Part shown: positions 17,417 to 27,089 of the stretch, one piece after another
How positions within the stretch are numbered: the first letter of the stretch is position 1
Layout: the number at the start of each line of letters is the position of its first letter
Assembly: GCA_017554405.1 (NCBI GenBank)
Contig: JAFZIK010000046.1
Location: 79,155 to 143,154, forward strand
Origin: Clostridia bacterium
Lineage (GTDB): Bacteria; Bacillota; Clostridia; Oscillospirales; Acutalibacteraceae
DNA: 64,000 nucleotides
Reading direction: 5' to 3'
Program-made: the position numbers and the translations under genes
Notes under the pieces: generated by a model
Seen by the model: the letters and a program-made list of their open reading frames with translations, nothing else
Told to the model about the DNA's origin: nothing
Databases searched by the model: none

Positions 17417-18718
17417 TTATGTGATAACGCTGCGAATTATATCATTTTTCGGCGGTTTTTCACGCCCGAACTCAAGCGCACCGTAAAGCATATCGGACGC
17501 CGCAGGCAGAATATCGCCGTTGTTCGTATACAGGGTGCATATCCTCTCGCCTGACTCCACGTGATCACCGGCTTTTTTATCAAAAACGATGCCGGCGGTA
17601 TGATCTACGGTGTCATCGGTCTTTTGCCGCCCCGCTCCGAGAATCGAGGCGCACTTTCCTATTGACTCGGTATCCGTTTTTACGATATAACCGCTTTGCT
17701 TTGCCAAAACCGCGGCGGAATATCCCGCGGATGGGAATTTATCGGGATCGTCGATATACTCTGTATCGCCGCCCTGCTCTTTAATCCATTGTTTAAACTT
17801 ATCAAACGCCGCGCCGCTTTTAAGCGCACGGACAGAAAGTTCTTCGGCTTCGCTTACGGGTATATCCTTTGCCAGCGATACCATGTGCGCCGCAAGAACG
17901 ATACATTCTTCCGTAAGGTCGGGAACGTCCGCGCCGCCAAGCACGCTTATCGCTTCTTTTACCTCTAGAATATTTCCGACCGCGGATCCGAGCGGTGTTT
18001 CCATTCCGGTTATTACGGCAACCGTCTTTTTCCCGCAATTTTTGCCGACGTTAACCATTATTTTCGCAAGCAAGCGCGCGTTATCGTATGTCTTCATAAA
18101 CGCACCAGAGCCGTATTTAACGTCGAGAACGATATTTGTACAACCGGCGGCGATTTTTTTGCTCATAATGCTTGAAGCGATGAGCGGTATACTTTCTACC
18201 GTTGCGGTAACGTCTCGCAGGGCATACAGTTTTTTATCCGCCGGCGTAAGATCATCGGATTGAGTAATGACCGAAACGCCCGTTTTTCTTACGAGCGAGA
18301 TAAGTTCATCCCGCTCAAGGGATATCCTGTAACCGGGTATTGAGGACAGCTTATCAGCCGTGCCACCGGTGAACCCGAGCCCCCTGCCGGACATTTTTGC
18401 AACGTCGCATCCAAGCGCCGCGGCGATAGGCGCAACTATCAGGGTCGTTTTATCGCCGACACCGCCGGTGCTGTGTTTATCAACAGTATTAGTTCCGAAT
18501 TCCGAAAGGTCAAGAGTTTCACCCGATTTTGCCATCGCCATTGTAAGATCCGCTGTTTCCCTATCGGTCATACCCTTTAAATATATTGCCATAAGAAATG
18601 CCGAAGCCTGATAATCGGGTATGCTTCCGGAAGTGAAGCCGTTGATAAAGTATTCTATTTCCGCCGCATCAAGTTCACGACCGTCACGCTTTTTTGCAAT
18701 AATATCACAAATATTCAT
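17417..18718 (-). CDS. pdp: Pyrimidine-nucleoside phosphorylase
   Basis: Phosphorolysis of uridine or (deoxy)thymidine to free base and (deoxy)ribose 1-phosphate, a salvage reaction. The 433-residue protein matches the family length. Landmarks are the N-terminal AFLMAIYLKGM, the phosphate-binding KHSTGGVGDKTTL near 85, and the signature MSGRGLGFTGGTADKLSSIPG near 110-130, with Ser where many members have Glu. Also present are VKYGSGAFMK near 190 and a C-terminal barrel-hammerhead domain. It begins a three-gene minus-strand unit. Confidence 0.93.
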   Translation of the reverse strand: MNICDIIAKKRDGRELDAAEIEYFINGFTSGSIPDYQASAFLMAIYLKGMTDRETADLTMAMAKSGETLDLSEFGTNTVDKHSTGGVGDKTTLIVAPIAAALGCDVAKMSGRGLGFTGGTADKLSSIPGYRISLERDELISLVRKTGVSVITQSDDLTPADKKLYALRDVTATVESIPLIASSIMSKKIAAGCTNIVLDVKYGSGAFMKTYDNARLLAKIMVNVGKNCGKKTVAVITGMETPLGSAVGNILEVKEAISVLGGADVPDLTEECIVLAAHMVSLAKDIPVSEAEELSVRALKSGAAFDKFKQWIKEQGGDTEYIDDPDKFPSAGYSAAVLAKQSGYIVKTDTESIGKCASILGAGRQKTDDTVDHTAGIVFDKKAGDHVESGERICTLYTNNGDILPAASDMLYGALEFGREKPPKNDIIRSVIT

Positions 18719-18743
18719 ACTTCACCGTCCCGCTTATGGTATT

Positions 18744-18772
18744 ATTTTAACACAAAACGCCCGCGAAATAAA
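18744..18772 (-). promoter_or_regulatory. Promoter of the pdp unit
   Basis: On the minus strand, TTTATT (18772-18767), 17 bp, TAAAAT (18749-18744) with an extended TG. Confidence 0.5.
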
Positions 18773-18789
18773 GTATTTATTTATAATAA

Positions 18790-18818
18790 TTGACTTTAGG
18801 GTTAATTGATGTTATTAT
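18790..18818 (+). promoter_or_regulatory. Promoter of purB
   Basis: TTGACT (18790-18795), 17-bp spacer, TATTAT (18813-18818). The GTG start lies 35 nt downstream. It is back to back with the pdp promoter. Confidence 0.65.
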
Positions 18819-18853
18819 ATATTTTGGATTTTTATGTATAGAGGAGTGTTATT

Positions 18854-20290
18854 GTGTCTGAAAACCGCAGAAAATATGTTTCGGCACTTTCCGGCAGGTA
18901 TGCAAGCGATGAAATGCAGTATTTGTTCTCCGATGATTTCAAGTTTTCCACCTGGCGTAAACTGTGGGTCGCACTCGCAAAAGCAGAAAAAGCAGCCGGG
19001 CTTTCCATAACCGATAAACAGATATCGGAAATGGAATCCCACGTTTTTGATATCAACTACGATACTGCCGAGGAGTTTGAGAAAGAATTAAGGCATGACG
19101 TTATGAGCCACATCCGCGCTTTCGGAGAGCAATGCCCGGATGCACAGCCGATAATCCATCTCGGCGCAACAAGCTGTTACGTAGGCGATAACACCGATAT
19201 CATCATTCTCCGCGAAGCCTCAAAAATCATTTTGAAAAAAGCGGCGCAGGTTGTTAAAAACCTCGCGGCTTTTGCCGAAAAATATAAGGCGCTCCCCTGC
19301 CTTGCTTATACCCACCTGCAACCGGCTCAGCTTACAACAGTCGGCAAACGCGCCGCTCTTTGGGCAAACGATCTGATAAACGATATCAAAAATTTACAGT
19401 TTCAGATCGATAATCTAAAGCTTTTAGGTTCCAAAGGGACCACCGGGACCCAGGCAAGCTTTTTGGAACTATTCGGCGGCGATGAACAAAAGGTAAAGGA
19501 TTGCGAACGCTATATAGCCGAGTATTTCGGATTTGATTCTACCGTTCCGGTCTCGGGTCAGACCTACTCGAGAAAAACCGATTATTATTTCTTATCCGCG
19601 CTCTCCGGATTTGCGCAAAGCGCCTATAAATTTGCTGATGATCTAAGACTTCTGCAATCGTTTGAAGAGCTTGAAGAACCGTTCGGCAGCTCGCAAGTGG
19701 GTTCATCGGCAATGCCGTATAAACGCAATCCCATGCGTTGCGAACGCATCTGTTCTTTATCAAGATATGTTATAAACAACGCACTAAACGCCGCAACGAC
19801 CGCATCTACACAGTGGCTCGAGCGTTCGCTTGACGATAGCGCGAACAGGCGCCTTTCGATCTCCGAAGGCTTCCTCGCGCTTGACGGCGTTTTGAATCTT
19901 TATATTAACGTAACGTCCGGCATTGTCGTTTACGAAAAGGTAATAAACCGTCGCGTTGCCGAAAAGCTTCCCTTTATGGCAACCGAAAACATAATGATGG
20001 AATCGGTAAAGCGCGGCGCCGACCGCCAGCAGATACACGGAATAATCCACGATCATTCAAACGCCGCGGTATCGCGCATTAAGCTTGAAGGCGGCAAAAA
20101 CGACCTAATAGAAAGGCTGGCGTCCGATCCGGGAATACCGCTTGAAGCAGATGAAATCGCGGCTCAAATATCTCCCGAGTTATATACAGGCCGCTGTGTT
20201 TCACAGGTGGATGAATTTCTAAAAGACTACGCAAATCCCGTAATAAACGCCTACTGCACCGAAAATATCAAATACGAACCAAACGTATGA
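18854..20290 (+). CDS. purB: Adenylosuccinate lyase
   Basis: Removes fumarate from SAICAR and adenylosuccinate, two steps of purine synthesis. The GTG start at 18854 follows GAGGAG at 7 nt; 478 residues. The fumarase-superfamily signature is [16 protein letters not shown] near 285-300. Catalytic neighbourhoods are [11 protein letters not shown] near 105, TYTHLQ-like [16 protein letters not shown] near 155 and GTTGTQASF near 195. The 478-residue length and sequence resemble the longer eukaryote-like lyases rather than the 430-residue Bacillus type. It is followed 13 nt later by glyA. Confidence 0.93.
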   Translation: MSENRRKYVSALSGRYASDEMQYLFSDDFKFSTWRKLWVALAKAEKAAGLSITDKQISEMESHVFDINYDTAEEFEKELRHDVMSHIRAFGEQCPDAQPIIHLGATSCYVGDNTDIIILREASKIILKKAAQVVKNLAAFAEKYKALPCLAYTHLQPAQLTTVGKRAALWANDLINDIKNLQFQIDNLKLLGSKGTTGTQASFLELFGGDEQKVKDCERYIAEYFGFDSTVPVSGQTYSRKTDYYFLSALSGFAQSAYKFADDLRLLQSFEELEEPFGSSQVGSSAMPYKRNPMRCERICSLSRYVINNALNAATTASTQWLERSLDDSANRRLSISEGFLALDGVLNLYINVTSGIVVYEKVINRRVAEKLPFMATENIMMESVKRGADRQQIHGIIHDHSNAAVSRIKLEGGKNDLIERLASDPGIPLEADEIAAQISPELYTGRCVSQVDEFLKDYANPVINAYCTENIKYEPNV

Positions 20291-20303
20291 AAGGAATTTT
20301 GAA

Positions 20304-21539
20304 ATGAACTTTTTTGAACAGTTAAAAGATTATGACAGTGAGGTTGCCGCCGCCTGCCAGGCGGAGTTATCAAGGCAACGCGCGAACATTGAACTTATCG
20401 CATCCGAAAACATAGTTTCAAAAGCCGTTTTACTTGCCGCCGGCGGCATACTCACCAATAAATATGCCGAAGGATATCCCGGCAAGCGCTATTACGGCGG
20501 TTGCGAGTGTGTTGACGTTGTGGAAAATATCGCAAGAGAACGCGCCTGCAAACTCTTCGGCGCAGAACACGCAAACGTTCAGCCCCACAGCGGCGCCAAT
20601 GCCAATCTTGCCGTTTTCTTCGGTCTTTTAGAGCATGGCGATACAGTTATGGGTATGAATCTTGCGCAGGGCGGTCACCTTTCCCACGGCTCACCCGTTA
20701 ATATTTCCGGCAAATACTTTAATATCGTTCCCTACGGCGTCAGCCCAGAGACCGAATGCATTGATTACGATGAGGTCCAGAGCATCGCTTTGAAATGCAA
20801 GCCGAAAATGATAATCGCGGGTGCGAGCAACTATTCAAGAATAATTGATTTTAAGCGCTTCCGCGAGATCGCTGACAGCGTAGGTGCGTATCTTATGGTG
20901 GATATGGCTCATATAGCCGGACTTGTGGCGGCAGGGCTTCATCCCTCCCCCGTTCCTTATGCCGACGTTGTTACGACCACCACCCATAAAACGCTTCGCG
21001 GAACGCGCGGCGGTCTGATCCTCTGCAAAAATGAGATCGCCGCGAAAATTGATAAGGGCATTTTCCCCGGCACTCAGGGCGGTCCGCTTATGCACATAAT
21101 CGCGGCAAAAGCGGTCGCGCTCGGCGAGGCATTGACCGATGAGTTCAAGGAGTATCAAAAGCAGATAGTTAAAAACGCAAAGGCGCTCTCCCTTGAACTG
21201 ATAGATCGCGGCATTAAACTTGTTGCCGGCGGAACTGACAATCATCTTATGACGCTAAAGCTCCTCGGCACCGGAATATCCGGCAAACAGCTTGAACATA
21301 ATCTTGACGAGGTCCATATAACCGCCAACAAGAACACTATTCCCTTTGATCCTGAAAGTCCGTTTATCACAAGCGGTCTGCGCATAGGAACGCCGGCGGT
21401 GACCTCCCGCGGCTTCAAAGAGCCCGAAATGGCAAAAATCGCCGAATGGCTCTACCTTGCGATCAAGGATTTTGATAAAAACAAAGATTACATTTCCTCA
21501 GGTGTTTCGGCACTTTGCGAACAGTTCCCCATTTACTGA
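20304..21539 (+). CDS. glyA: Serine hydroxymethyltransferase
   Basis: A PLP enzyme that interconverts serine and glycine and loads one-carbon units onto tetrahydrofolate. 411 residues. Motifs: [15 protein letters not shown] near 30, [17 protein letters not shown] near 55, QPHSGANAN near 92, and the PLP-lysine segment [16 protein letters not shown] near 225-240. The ATG follows AAAGGAA. It lies between purB and a P-type ATPase. It connects with serC and serA at 51-53 kb in serine/glycine metabolism. Confidence 0.96.
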   Translation: MNFFEQLKDYDSEVAAACQAELSRQRANIELIASENIVSKAVLLAAGGILTNKYAEGYPGKRYYGGCECVDVVENIARERACKLFGAEHANVQPHSGANANLAVFFGLLEHGDTVMGMNLAQGGHLSHGSPVNISGKYFNIVPYGVSPETECIDYDEVQSIALKCKPKMIIAGASNYSRIIDFKRFREIADSVGAYLMVDMAHIAGLVAAGLHPSPVPYADVVTTTTHKTLRGTRGGLILCKNEIAAKIDKGIFPGTQGGPLMHIIAAKAVALGEALTDEFKEYQKQIVKNAKALSLELIDRGIKLVAGGTDNHLMTLKLLGTGISGKQLEHNLDEVHITANKNTIPFDPESPFITSGLRIGTPAVTSRGFKEPEMAKIAEWLYLAIKDFDKNKDYISSGVSALCEQFPIY

Positions 21540-21555
21540 TTAAGGTCGTGATCAA

Positions 21556-24171
21556 ATGATTTGGCATAGTTCCGATGTTGAATCTGTATTAAACGAATTA
21601 TCCGTTGATAAAAACAACGGTCTGCCTAACGGCGTTGCTTACGAACGCCTTGACAAATACGGAAAAAATCAAACTGCCGAGCTTAAGCCCGTCAGTTTTC
21701 TGCGCCGTTTTTTAACACAGATCAATAAAAAATCGGTTTATGCGCTTACCGTTATTTCGCTTATATGCGTAGTATTCTCTTCAATATACGGCAATAACGA
21801 TTACAGTTATTTACTCATAATCGCTTTTGCGGTTTTAAACGCCTTAATTACCGCTGCGATCCTCTATTCCTGCGACCGCGCTTCATACGTGCAGAAGGCG
21901 GCTTCGATCCCCACCTGCACCGTTTTAAGAGAGGGTGTGCAGCGCACCATTCCGGCAAACGAGCTCGCGATCGGCGATATAGTTATACTTGAAGAGGGCA
22001 ATTATATTCCCGCGGACGTTCGCCTTATAGAAACAAACGCTTTTCGCTGTAACGAGCTGGCGCTGACCGGCGAGATCGTTCCCGTTGATAAGGATGCCGA
22101 AGCCATACTTGAAGATATAGTCCCCTGCACCGGCAGAACGAATATGGCGTATTCGGGCTGCAACGTTACCCACGGCTATGCCAAAGCGGTAGTTGTTGAA
22201 ACAGGGGTAAACACCGAGATCTATAAGCTTGCTTCCGTTTCCGATAAGCGCCTCGCCGCGGTATCCGGTATTGAAAAGAAGCTGAGTTTCATAGCCAGGG
22301 TATTGAACGTGGCGGTAGTGATCCTTTGCGCGATCGCGTTTATTATCGGAATGATCCTTACAAACAATTCATCAGAGCATTTTGCCCAACGCACGGTAAA
22401 CACCCTGCTCAATTCTGTTGCGCTCGGTATTGCGGCGATCCCGGAATGCATACCGTATATAACCATACTTGTTACCGCCCTCGGCGCCGTTCGCCTTATT
22501 AAACACGGCATTATCGTTAAAAACACCGCGGCGCTTGAAAAAACCGCAAAAACGACGGTTCTTTGCGCCGATAAGACCGGTGTTTTCACCAAGAACCGTA
22601 TGAAGCTGAACAGCGTTTTCAACGGCGAAGAATTAAAAAAGCCAACAGACGGCAAGCTGGATGCAAAGTCCTCTATGATAATAAGGCTTGCCGTGGCTTG
22701 CTCAATGCTCGAAAACGATAATACCGAATCTGCCATCGAGGACGCCTGCATCACTTACGGCGGTATGAGCAAAGAAGAGATCGGCAATGCCTATCCGCGC
22801 CTTGCCTATATTCCGTTTGACAGTGATCGCAGGATGATGACAAGCATTAATATTATCGACGGAAAACCGTTTGCGGTAATAAAGGGCGCACCCGAAGCAA
22901 TAATAGAAAAGTGCGCGGGATTAGATAAGGAAGCCGTTACCGAAACCTGCGATAAACTTGCAAAAAGCGCATATCGCCTTATCTGTGTTGCAATCAAGCC
23001 GCTTGATGAAATACCCGCGAATCCCGATCCCGAAAGCATAGAATGTGATCTTAAATTCCTCGGGATAATCTGCCTTGAGGATCCGCCGCGTTCCGAGGCG
23101 TCAGTCGATATCGAGTTTTGCCGAAACAACGGTGTTAACGTTATAATGATCACCGGCGACAATCTATCCACCGCGCTCGCCGTTGCCGAAGATATCGGTA
23201 TCATCGCCTCTGAAAACGAGGCGATCACCGGCGCCGAGCTTGATGAGATCGATGATGATGAATTAAAGAAAGTGATCGGCAATTACAAGGTGTTCGCGCG
23301 TATCTCCCCCGCTCAGAAACTGCGGATAGTCAATACCCTTAAAAGCAACGGCGAAACCGTTACGGTCACGGGCGGCGGTCTTGACGATGCCGACGTTTTA
23401 TCGGTATCGGACGTCGGTATGGCTATCGGTCAGAACGTTAACGACGTTGCAAAGGGCAATGCCGACGTAATAATAAACAAAAACAATTTTTCGCTTATTA
23501 CTTCGGTGTTCAGGGAGTGCTACGGTTTATTCGATAATATCAAAAAAACCGTTTGCTATATGCTATCCTCAAATTCATCCGAAATACTTATCTATCTTTG
23601 TTGTATGCTGATTTTCAAAATGCCGCCGCTTTTAGCCGTTCAGTTGCTTTTCATAAACCTGTTGACCGATTCCCTGCCCGCTATCTCGCTGACCGTTCAA
23701 CCGGCGGACAGACACAGATATTCAAACAATTTACGCATTATAAAAGCCAAGCTTTTCGACGCCAATACCGTTTTAGGCATCATTCTTGAATCGGTAATAC
23801 TGACCGGCTGCGGCATCGCCGCCTTTGCTATCGGCAGAACTTACGGCGACGGCGACGGTATTGCTTACACCCTCACCTTCCTTACGGTGATACTTTCGCA
23901 AGCGTTCCACCTGTTCAACTTTGTATCGGACGATTCGGTGATCTACACGCGCTATAAACGCAACAAATTTGCAATATTATCGGCGCTCGCCACCGTATTG
24001 ATAACGGTGATCCTCTGCGCCACCCCGGCAGGCGGGTTCTTAGGGCTTACGCCGCTTAACTCCGATCAGATACTCACCGGGTTTGCTCTTTCGCTTATCA
24101 TCATACCGTTTTGCGAAATTATTAAACTCGTCAAAAACAGACGTTTTATTTTCAAAAAGGATGCGGTGTAA
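21556..24171 (+). CDS. P-type cation ATPase (P2A, calcium-like) with degenerate hinge motif
   Basis: An 871-residue P-type ATPase of the SERCA/PMR1-like layout. The phosphorylated Asp is kept (Asp339 in CADKTGVFTKN, usually DKTGTLT). KGAPEAIIEKC, MITGDN and ARISPAQKLRIV are kept. The ion-site segments AAIPECIP (TM4), MLSSNSSEI (TM5) and NLLTDSLPA (TM6) look intact. Two conserved parts differ: TGES is TGEI (171-174), and TGDGVNDAP reads TGGGLDDAD (605-613), so the Mg-coordinating Asp of SERCA Asp703 is Gly607. It could be a slow or regulatory pump, or have changed cofactor handling. It sits 16 nt after glyA and 3 nt before the next gene. Confidence 0.85.
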   Translation: MIWHSSDVESVLNELSVDKNNGLPNGVAYERLDKYGKNQTAELKPVSFLRRFLTQINKKSVYALTVISLICVVFSSIYGNNDYSYLLIIAFAVLNALITAAILYSCDRASYVQKAASIPTCTVLREGVQRTIPANELAIGDIVILEEGNYIPADVRLIETNAFRCNELALTGEIVPVDKDAEAILEDIVPCTGRTNMAYSGCNVTHGYAKAVVVETGVNTEIYKLASVSDKRLAAVSGIEKKLSFIARVLNVAVVILCAIAFIIGMILTNNSSEHFAQRTVNTLLNSVALGIAAIPECIPYITILVTALGAVRLIKHGIIVKNTAALEKTAKTTVLCADKTGVFTKNRMKLNSVFNGEELKKPTDGKLDAKSSMIIRLAVACSMLENDNTESAIEDACITYGGMSKEEIGNAYPRLAYIPFDSDRRMMTSINIIDGKPFAVIKGAPEAIIEKCAGLDKEAVTETCDKLAKSAYRLICVAIKPLDEIPANPDPESIECDLKFLGIICLEDPPRSEASVDIEFCRNNGVNVIMITGDNLSTALAVAEDIGIIASENEAITGAELDEIDDDELKKVIGNYKVFARISPAQKLRIVNTLKSNGETVTVTGGGLDDADVLSVSDVGMAIGQNVNDVAKGNADVIINKNNFSLITSVFRECYGLFDNIKKTVCYMLSSNSSEILIYLCCMLIFKMPPLLAVQLLFINLLTDSLPAISLTVQPADRHRYSNNLRIIKAKLFDANTVLGIILESVILTGCGIAAFAIGRTYGDGDGIAYTLTFLTVILSQAFHLFNFVSDDSVIYTRYKRNKFAILSALATVLITVILCATPAGGFLGLTPLNSDQILTGFALSLIIIPFCEIIKLVKNRRFIFKKDAV

Positions 24172-24174
24172 TCT

Positions 24175-24906
24175 ATGGCTGATAAAAAAGAAAACGTAAG
24201 TGAAACGATCAGTCAGCAAAGAAAAGCCCGCGAGGAATACCTTGAACTTAAGCGAATGCAAAACGGCGAATTAGAACCGCCGCCCCCGCCGAGCTCAGAA
24301 GTGGTATTGCCGAAGACCTTTAAAGAAAAGGTCAAAAATTACTGGTATTTTTACCGCTGGATCGTTATCGGCAGCGTGTTTACGGCAGTAGTTATCGCCA
24401 TCTGCGTTGCCCAGTGTATGGCGCGCGTAAAACCTGATATATATCTGACCGTTTACGCCCAGGAATATATAAGCGATGCCGACGCCGAAAAAATATCCGA
24501 GTATTTTCAAAAATACTGTGAGGACGTAAACAATGACGGCAAGACCTACGTTGAAATCAATAACTGTTCATATGCTACCGACGGGAATCCGCAGGTAATC
24601 GTAGCAAAAAAGGATAAATTCAACGCGACCTTCGTAGCCGAAGAAACAGCTTTTCTTTATATACTCGATCGAAAAACGTTCGAAAGCTTTAAAGATATAG
24701 CTACCTATTCAAAAGCATTTGAGGAAAAAACCGTTACACTTGGCGACGATTTCTATAATTACTGTGATTCGGACGACGGCGTTCCTCTCCCAAAGGGTCT
24801 TAAACTTTATATGAGGATCGTTTCAAAGCCTAAGAACAAAACGGTCGCGCAGTATAAAAGCGCCGCGGAAAAGGTCTTTAACGAAATAGCGCAGCACAAC
24901 GGTTAG
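24175..24906 (+). CDS. Single-pass membrane protein of unknown function
   Basis: Not recognised. 243 residues: a charged cytoplasmic N-terminus (ISQQRKAREEYLELKRMQNG), a proline stretch (EPPPPPSS), and a basic-aromatic segment before one membrane helix (about 63-83, WIVIGSVFTAVVIAICVAQC). A soluble domain of about 160 residues would lie outside the cell. It starts 3 nt after the P-type ATPase stop, so it is very likely co-translated with it and could be an accessory protein. No catalytic motif is visible. Confidence 0.7.
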   Translation: MADKKENVSETISQQRKAREEYLELKRMQNGELEPPPPPSSEVVLPKTFKEKVKNYWYFYRWIVIGSVFTAVVIAICVAQCMARVKPDIYLTVYAQEYISDADAEKISEYFQKYCEDVNNDGKTYVEINNCSYATDGNPQVIVAKKDKFNATFVAEETAFLYILDRKTFESFKDIATYSKAFEEKTVTLGDDFYNYCDSDDGVPLPKGLKLYMRIVSKPKNKTVAQYKSAAEKVFNEIAQHNG

Positions 24907-24915
24907 TTTTATTTC

Positions 24916-24944
24916 TTGACATATTATTTATTTGCTTATATAAT
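24916..24944 (+). promoter_or_regulatory. Full-consensus sigma-A promoter of greA-lysS
   Basis: TTGACA (24916-24921), 17-bp spacer, TATAAT (24939-24944). Every consensus base matches. It begins 9 nt after the preceding stop codon. Confidence 0.9.
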
Positions 24945-24987
24945 ATCTACTATTGAATTTTACAATTTTAAAAAGGTGGTTTTTCAA

Positions 24988-25461
24988 TTGGCAAAATCGG
25001 TTAAAATGACCGAAGACGGTCGCAAAAAATTAGAAGAAGAACTTGAATTATTAAAAACTCAGGGTCGCGCCGAGATCGCCGAAAAGATCAAGACCGCGCG
25101 CGGCTACGGCGATCTTTCCGAAAACAGCGAATATGACGAGGCAAAGAACGAGCAGGCAAAAATCGAAGCCCGCATAGTTGAGATCGAAGCAATGCTAAAG
25201 CACGTTGAGATCATCAGCGATATGAAGGGCGCGCCGAAAATCGTTAAGGTCGGCGCCAAGGTAAAGGTCCTTGATATTGACCTTAATCAGGAATTCGAGT
25301 ATCACATCGTTGGTTCTACCGAGTCCGATCCGCGCCAGAACAAGATCTCCGATGAATCACCCGTAGGTAAGGCGCTTATCGGCAAAAAAACCGGTCAGGA
25401 TGCCGTTATTGAAGCGCCCGCCGGTGAGATCAAACTCAAAATACTCAGTATATCCAAATAA
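24988..25461 (+). CDS. greA: Transcription elongation factor GreA
   Basis: GreA enters the RNA polymerase secondary channel and stimulates cleavage of backtracked RNA. The start chosen is TTG at 24988 ([18 protein letters not shown]), preceded by AAGGTGG at 8 nt; this gives 157 residues, the standard length. The acidic coiled-coil tip is visible as [20 protein letters not shown] near 35-55. The C-terminal FKBP-like domain ends in [16 protein letters not shown]. It is transcribed from a consensus promoter together with lysS, 26 nt downstream, a pairing common in Firmicutes. Confidence 0.95.
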   Translation: MAKSVKMTEDGRKKLEEELELLKTQGRAEIAEKIKTARGYGDLSENSEYDEAKNEQAKIEARIVEIEAMLKHVEIISDMKGAPKIVKVGAKVKVLDIDLNQEFEYHIVGSTESDPRQNKISDESPVGKALIGKKTGQDAVIEAPAGEIKLKILSISK

Positions 25462-25487
25462 CCGGATCCCCGAAAGGACGTGCCAAA

Positions 25488-26981
25488 ATGGCTGATGAGC
25501 AGAATATAAACGCCACGGAAAACTTAAGTGAAGTTTTGCAGGTTCGCCGCGATAAGCTCGCGGCGCTTTGTGCTGCCGGTAACGACCCGTTCGTTAAAAC
25601 AAAATACGACGTCGATTCCAATTCCGAAGAAATCAAAGCCGATTTTGATAAGTTTGAGAATCAAACCGTTTCTCTTGCCGGCAGGATAATGAGCCGCCGC
25701 ATAATGGGCAAAGCAAGCTTCGCGGGTCTTCGTGACGGCGCCGGAGATATCCAGTTATACGTATCCCGCGACGATGCCGGCGAAGAAGACTATGCCGCCT
25801 TTAAAAAATGGGATATCGGCGATATCATCGGCATTAAAGGTTTTGTGTTCAAAACCCGCACCGGCGAGATAACCGTTCACGTAAAGCATATAGAGTTGCT
25901 TGCAAAATCACTTTTGCCCCTCCCCGAAAAATTCCACGGTCTTAAGGATACCGATACAAGATATCGCCAGCGTTACGTTGATCTTATAGTTAATCCCGAG
26001 GTCAGGGACACATTTATCAAGCGTTCACAGATAATCCGCGAAATACGCGATTATCTTGACTCAAAGGGCTTTCTTGAGGTGGATACCCCTATTCTCCTCC
26101 CTCTTGAGATCGGCGCCGCTGCGAGACCGTTTAAAACGCATCACAATACCCTTGATATGGATATGTATCTTCGTATTGAGACCGAGTTATACCTAAAGCG
26201 CCTTATAGTCGGCGGTATGGATAAGGTATACGAGGTGGGCAGGATCTTTCGCAACGAGGGCATGGATACGAAACATAACCCCGAATTTACAACGATAGAG
26301 CTATATCAGGCGTTTACCGATTATCGTGGTATTATGAACCTTGTGGAAGACCTTTATAAAACGCTTGCCTCAAAGATATGCGGCGCTATGAAAATAACCT
26401 ATCAAGGCGCCGAAATCGATATGGGCAACTGGGAACGCCTCACTATGGTAGAAGCCGTTAAAAAGTATTCGGGCTGTGATTATTATTCCTGGGATAGCGA
26501 TGAAGCGGCGCGCAAGTGCGCCAAGGATAAGGGCGTTGAAGTTCCCGAAAACGCTACAAAAGGTATAGTTTTAGCCGAACTGTTTGACGCGTTTGTTGAG
26601 GATAAGCTGATCCAGCCGACATTTATTTACGATTATCCGGTTGAGAACAGCCCGCTTGCAAAGCGTAAGCCCGAGGACCCGGCATTTACCGAGCGTTTTG
26701 AATACTTTATAAACGCCACCGAATTCGGCAACGCCTTCAGCGAGCTTAACGATCCGATAGACCAGAAGGAACGTTTTGAAAAACAGGTCGCCGCAAAGCA
26801 CGCCGCCGATCCGAACAGCACGAGTGAGGTGGATTACGACTATATAACCGCCCTTGAATACGGTCTTCCCCCAACAGGCGGCCTCGGTTTCGGTCTTGAC
26901 CGGCTCGTAATGCTTCTTACCGATTCACCCTCGATAAGGGACGTATTACTGTTCCCCACGATGAAACCGCTTGATAATTAA
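25488..26981 (+). CDS. lysS: Lysyl-tRNA synthetase, class II
   Basis: Charges tRNA-Lys with lysine. 497 residues: an N-terminal OB-fold anticodon-binding domain (about 55-165, SLAGRIMSRRIMGKASFAGL) and a class II catalytic core. Motif 1 lies around GFLEVDTPILLPLEIGAAAR; motif 2 is FRNEGMDTKHNPEFTTIELY near 255-275; motif 3 is GLGFGLDRLVMLLTDSPSIR near 465-485. The ATG follows AAAGGACG. Second gene after greA; closed by the terminator at 27034. Confidence 0.96.
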   Translation: MADEQNINATENLSEVLQVRRDKLAALCAAGNDPFVKTKYDVDSNSEEIKADFDKFENQTVSLAGRIMSRRIMGKASFAGLRDGAGDIQLYVSRDDAGEEDYAAFKKWDIGDIIGIKGFVFKTRTGEITVHVKHIELLAKSLLPLPEKFHGLKDTDTRYRQRYVDLIVNPEVRDTFIKRSQIIREIRDYLDSKGFLEVDTPILLPLEIGAAARPFKTHHNTLDMDMYLRIETELYLKRLIVGGMDKVYEVGRIFRNEGMDTKHNPEFTTIELYQAFTDYRGIMNLVEDLYKTLASKICGAMKITYQGAEIDMGNWERLTMVEAVKKYSGCDYYSWDSDEAARKCAKDKGVEVPENATKGIVLAELFDAFVEDKLIQPTFIYDYPVENSPLAKRKPEDPAFTERFEYFINATEFGNAFSELNDPIDQKERFEKQVAAKHAADPNSTSEVDYDYITALEYGLPPTGGLGFGLDRLVMLLTDSPSIRDVLLFPTMKPLDN

Positions 26982-27033
26982 AGCTTGCCGGAAATGAGTA
27001 TTTGATTTTCAATATCATTTATTTAAAAACATT

Positions 27034-27068
27034 AAACAGTCAGCGCCGTTTTGGCGCTGACTGTTTTT
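27034..27068. terminator. Bidirectional terminator between lysS and the isomerase-like gene
   Basis: A 14-bp stem AAACAGTCAGCGCC and its complement (27053-27066) around a GTTTT loop, followed by T residues. The two flanking genes converge on it. Confidence 0.88.
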
Positions 27069-27089
27069 ACTCTGAATATGCTATTCTAA

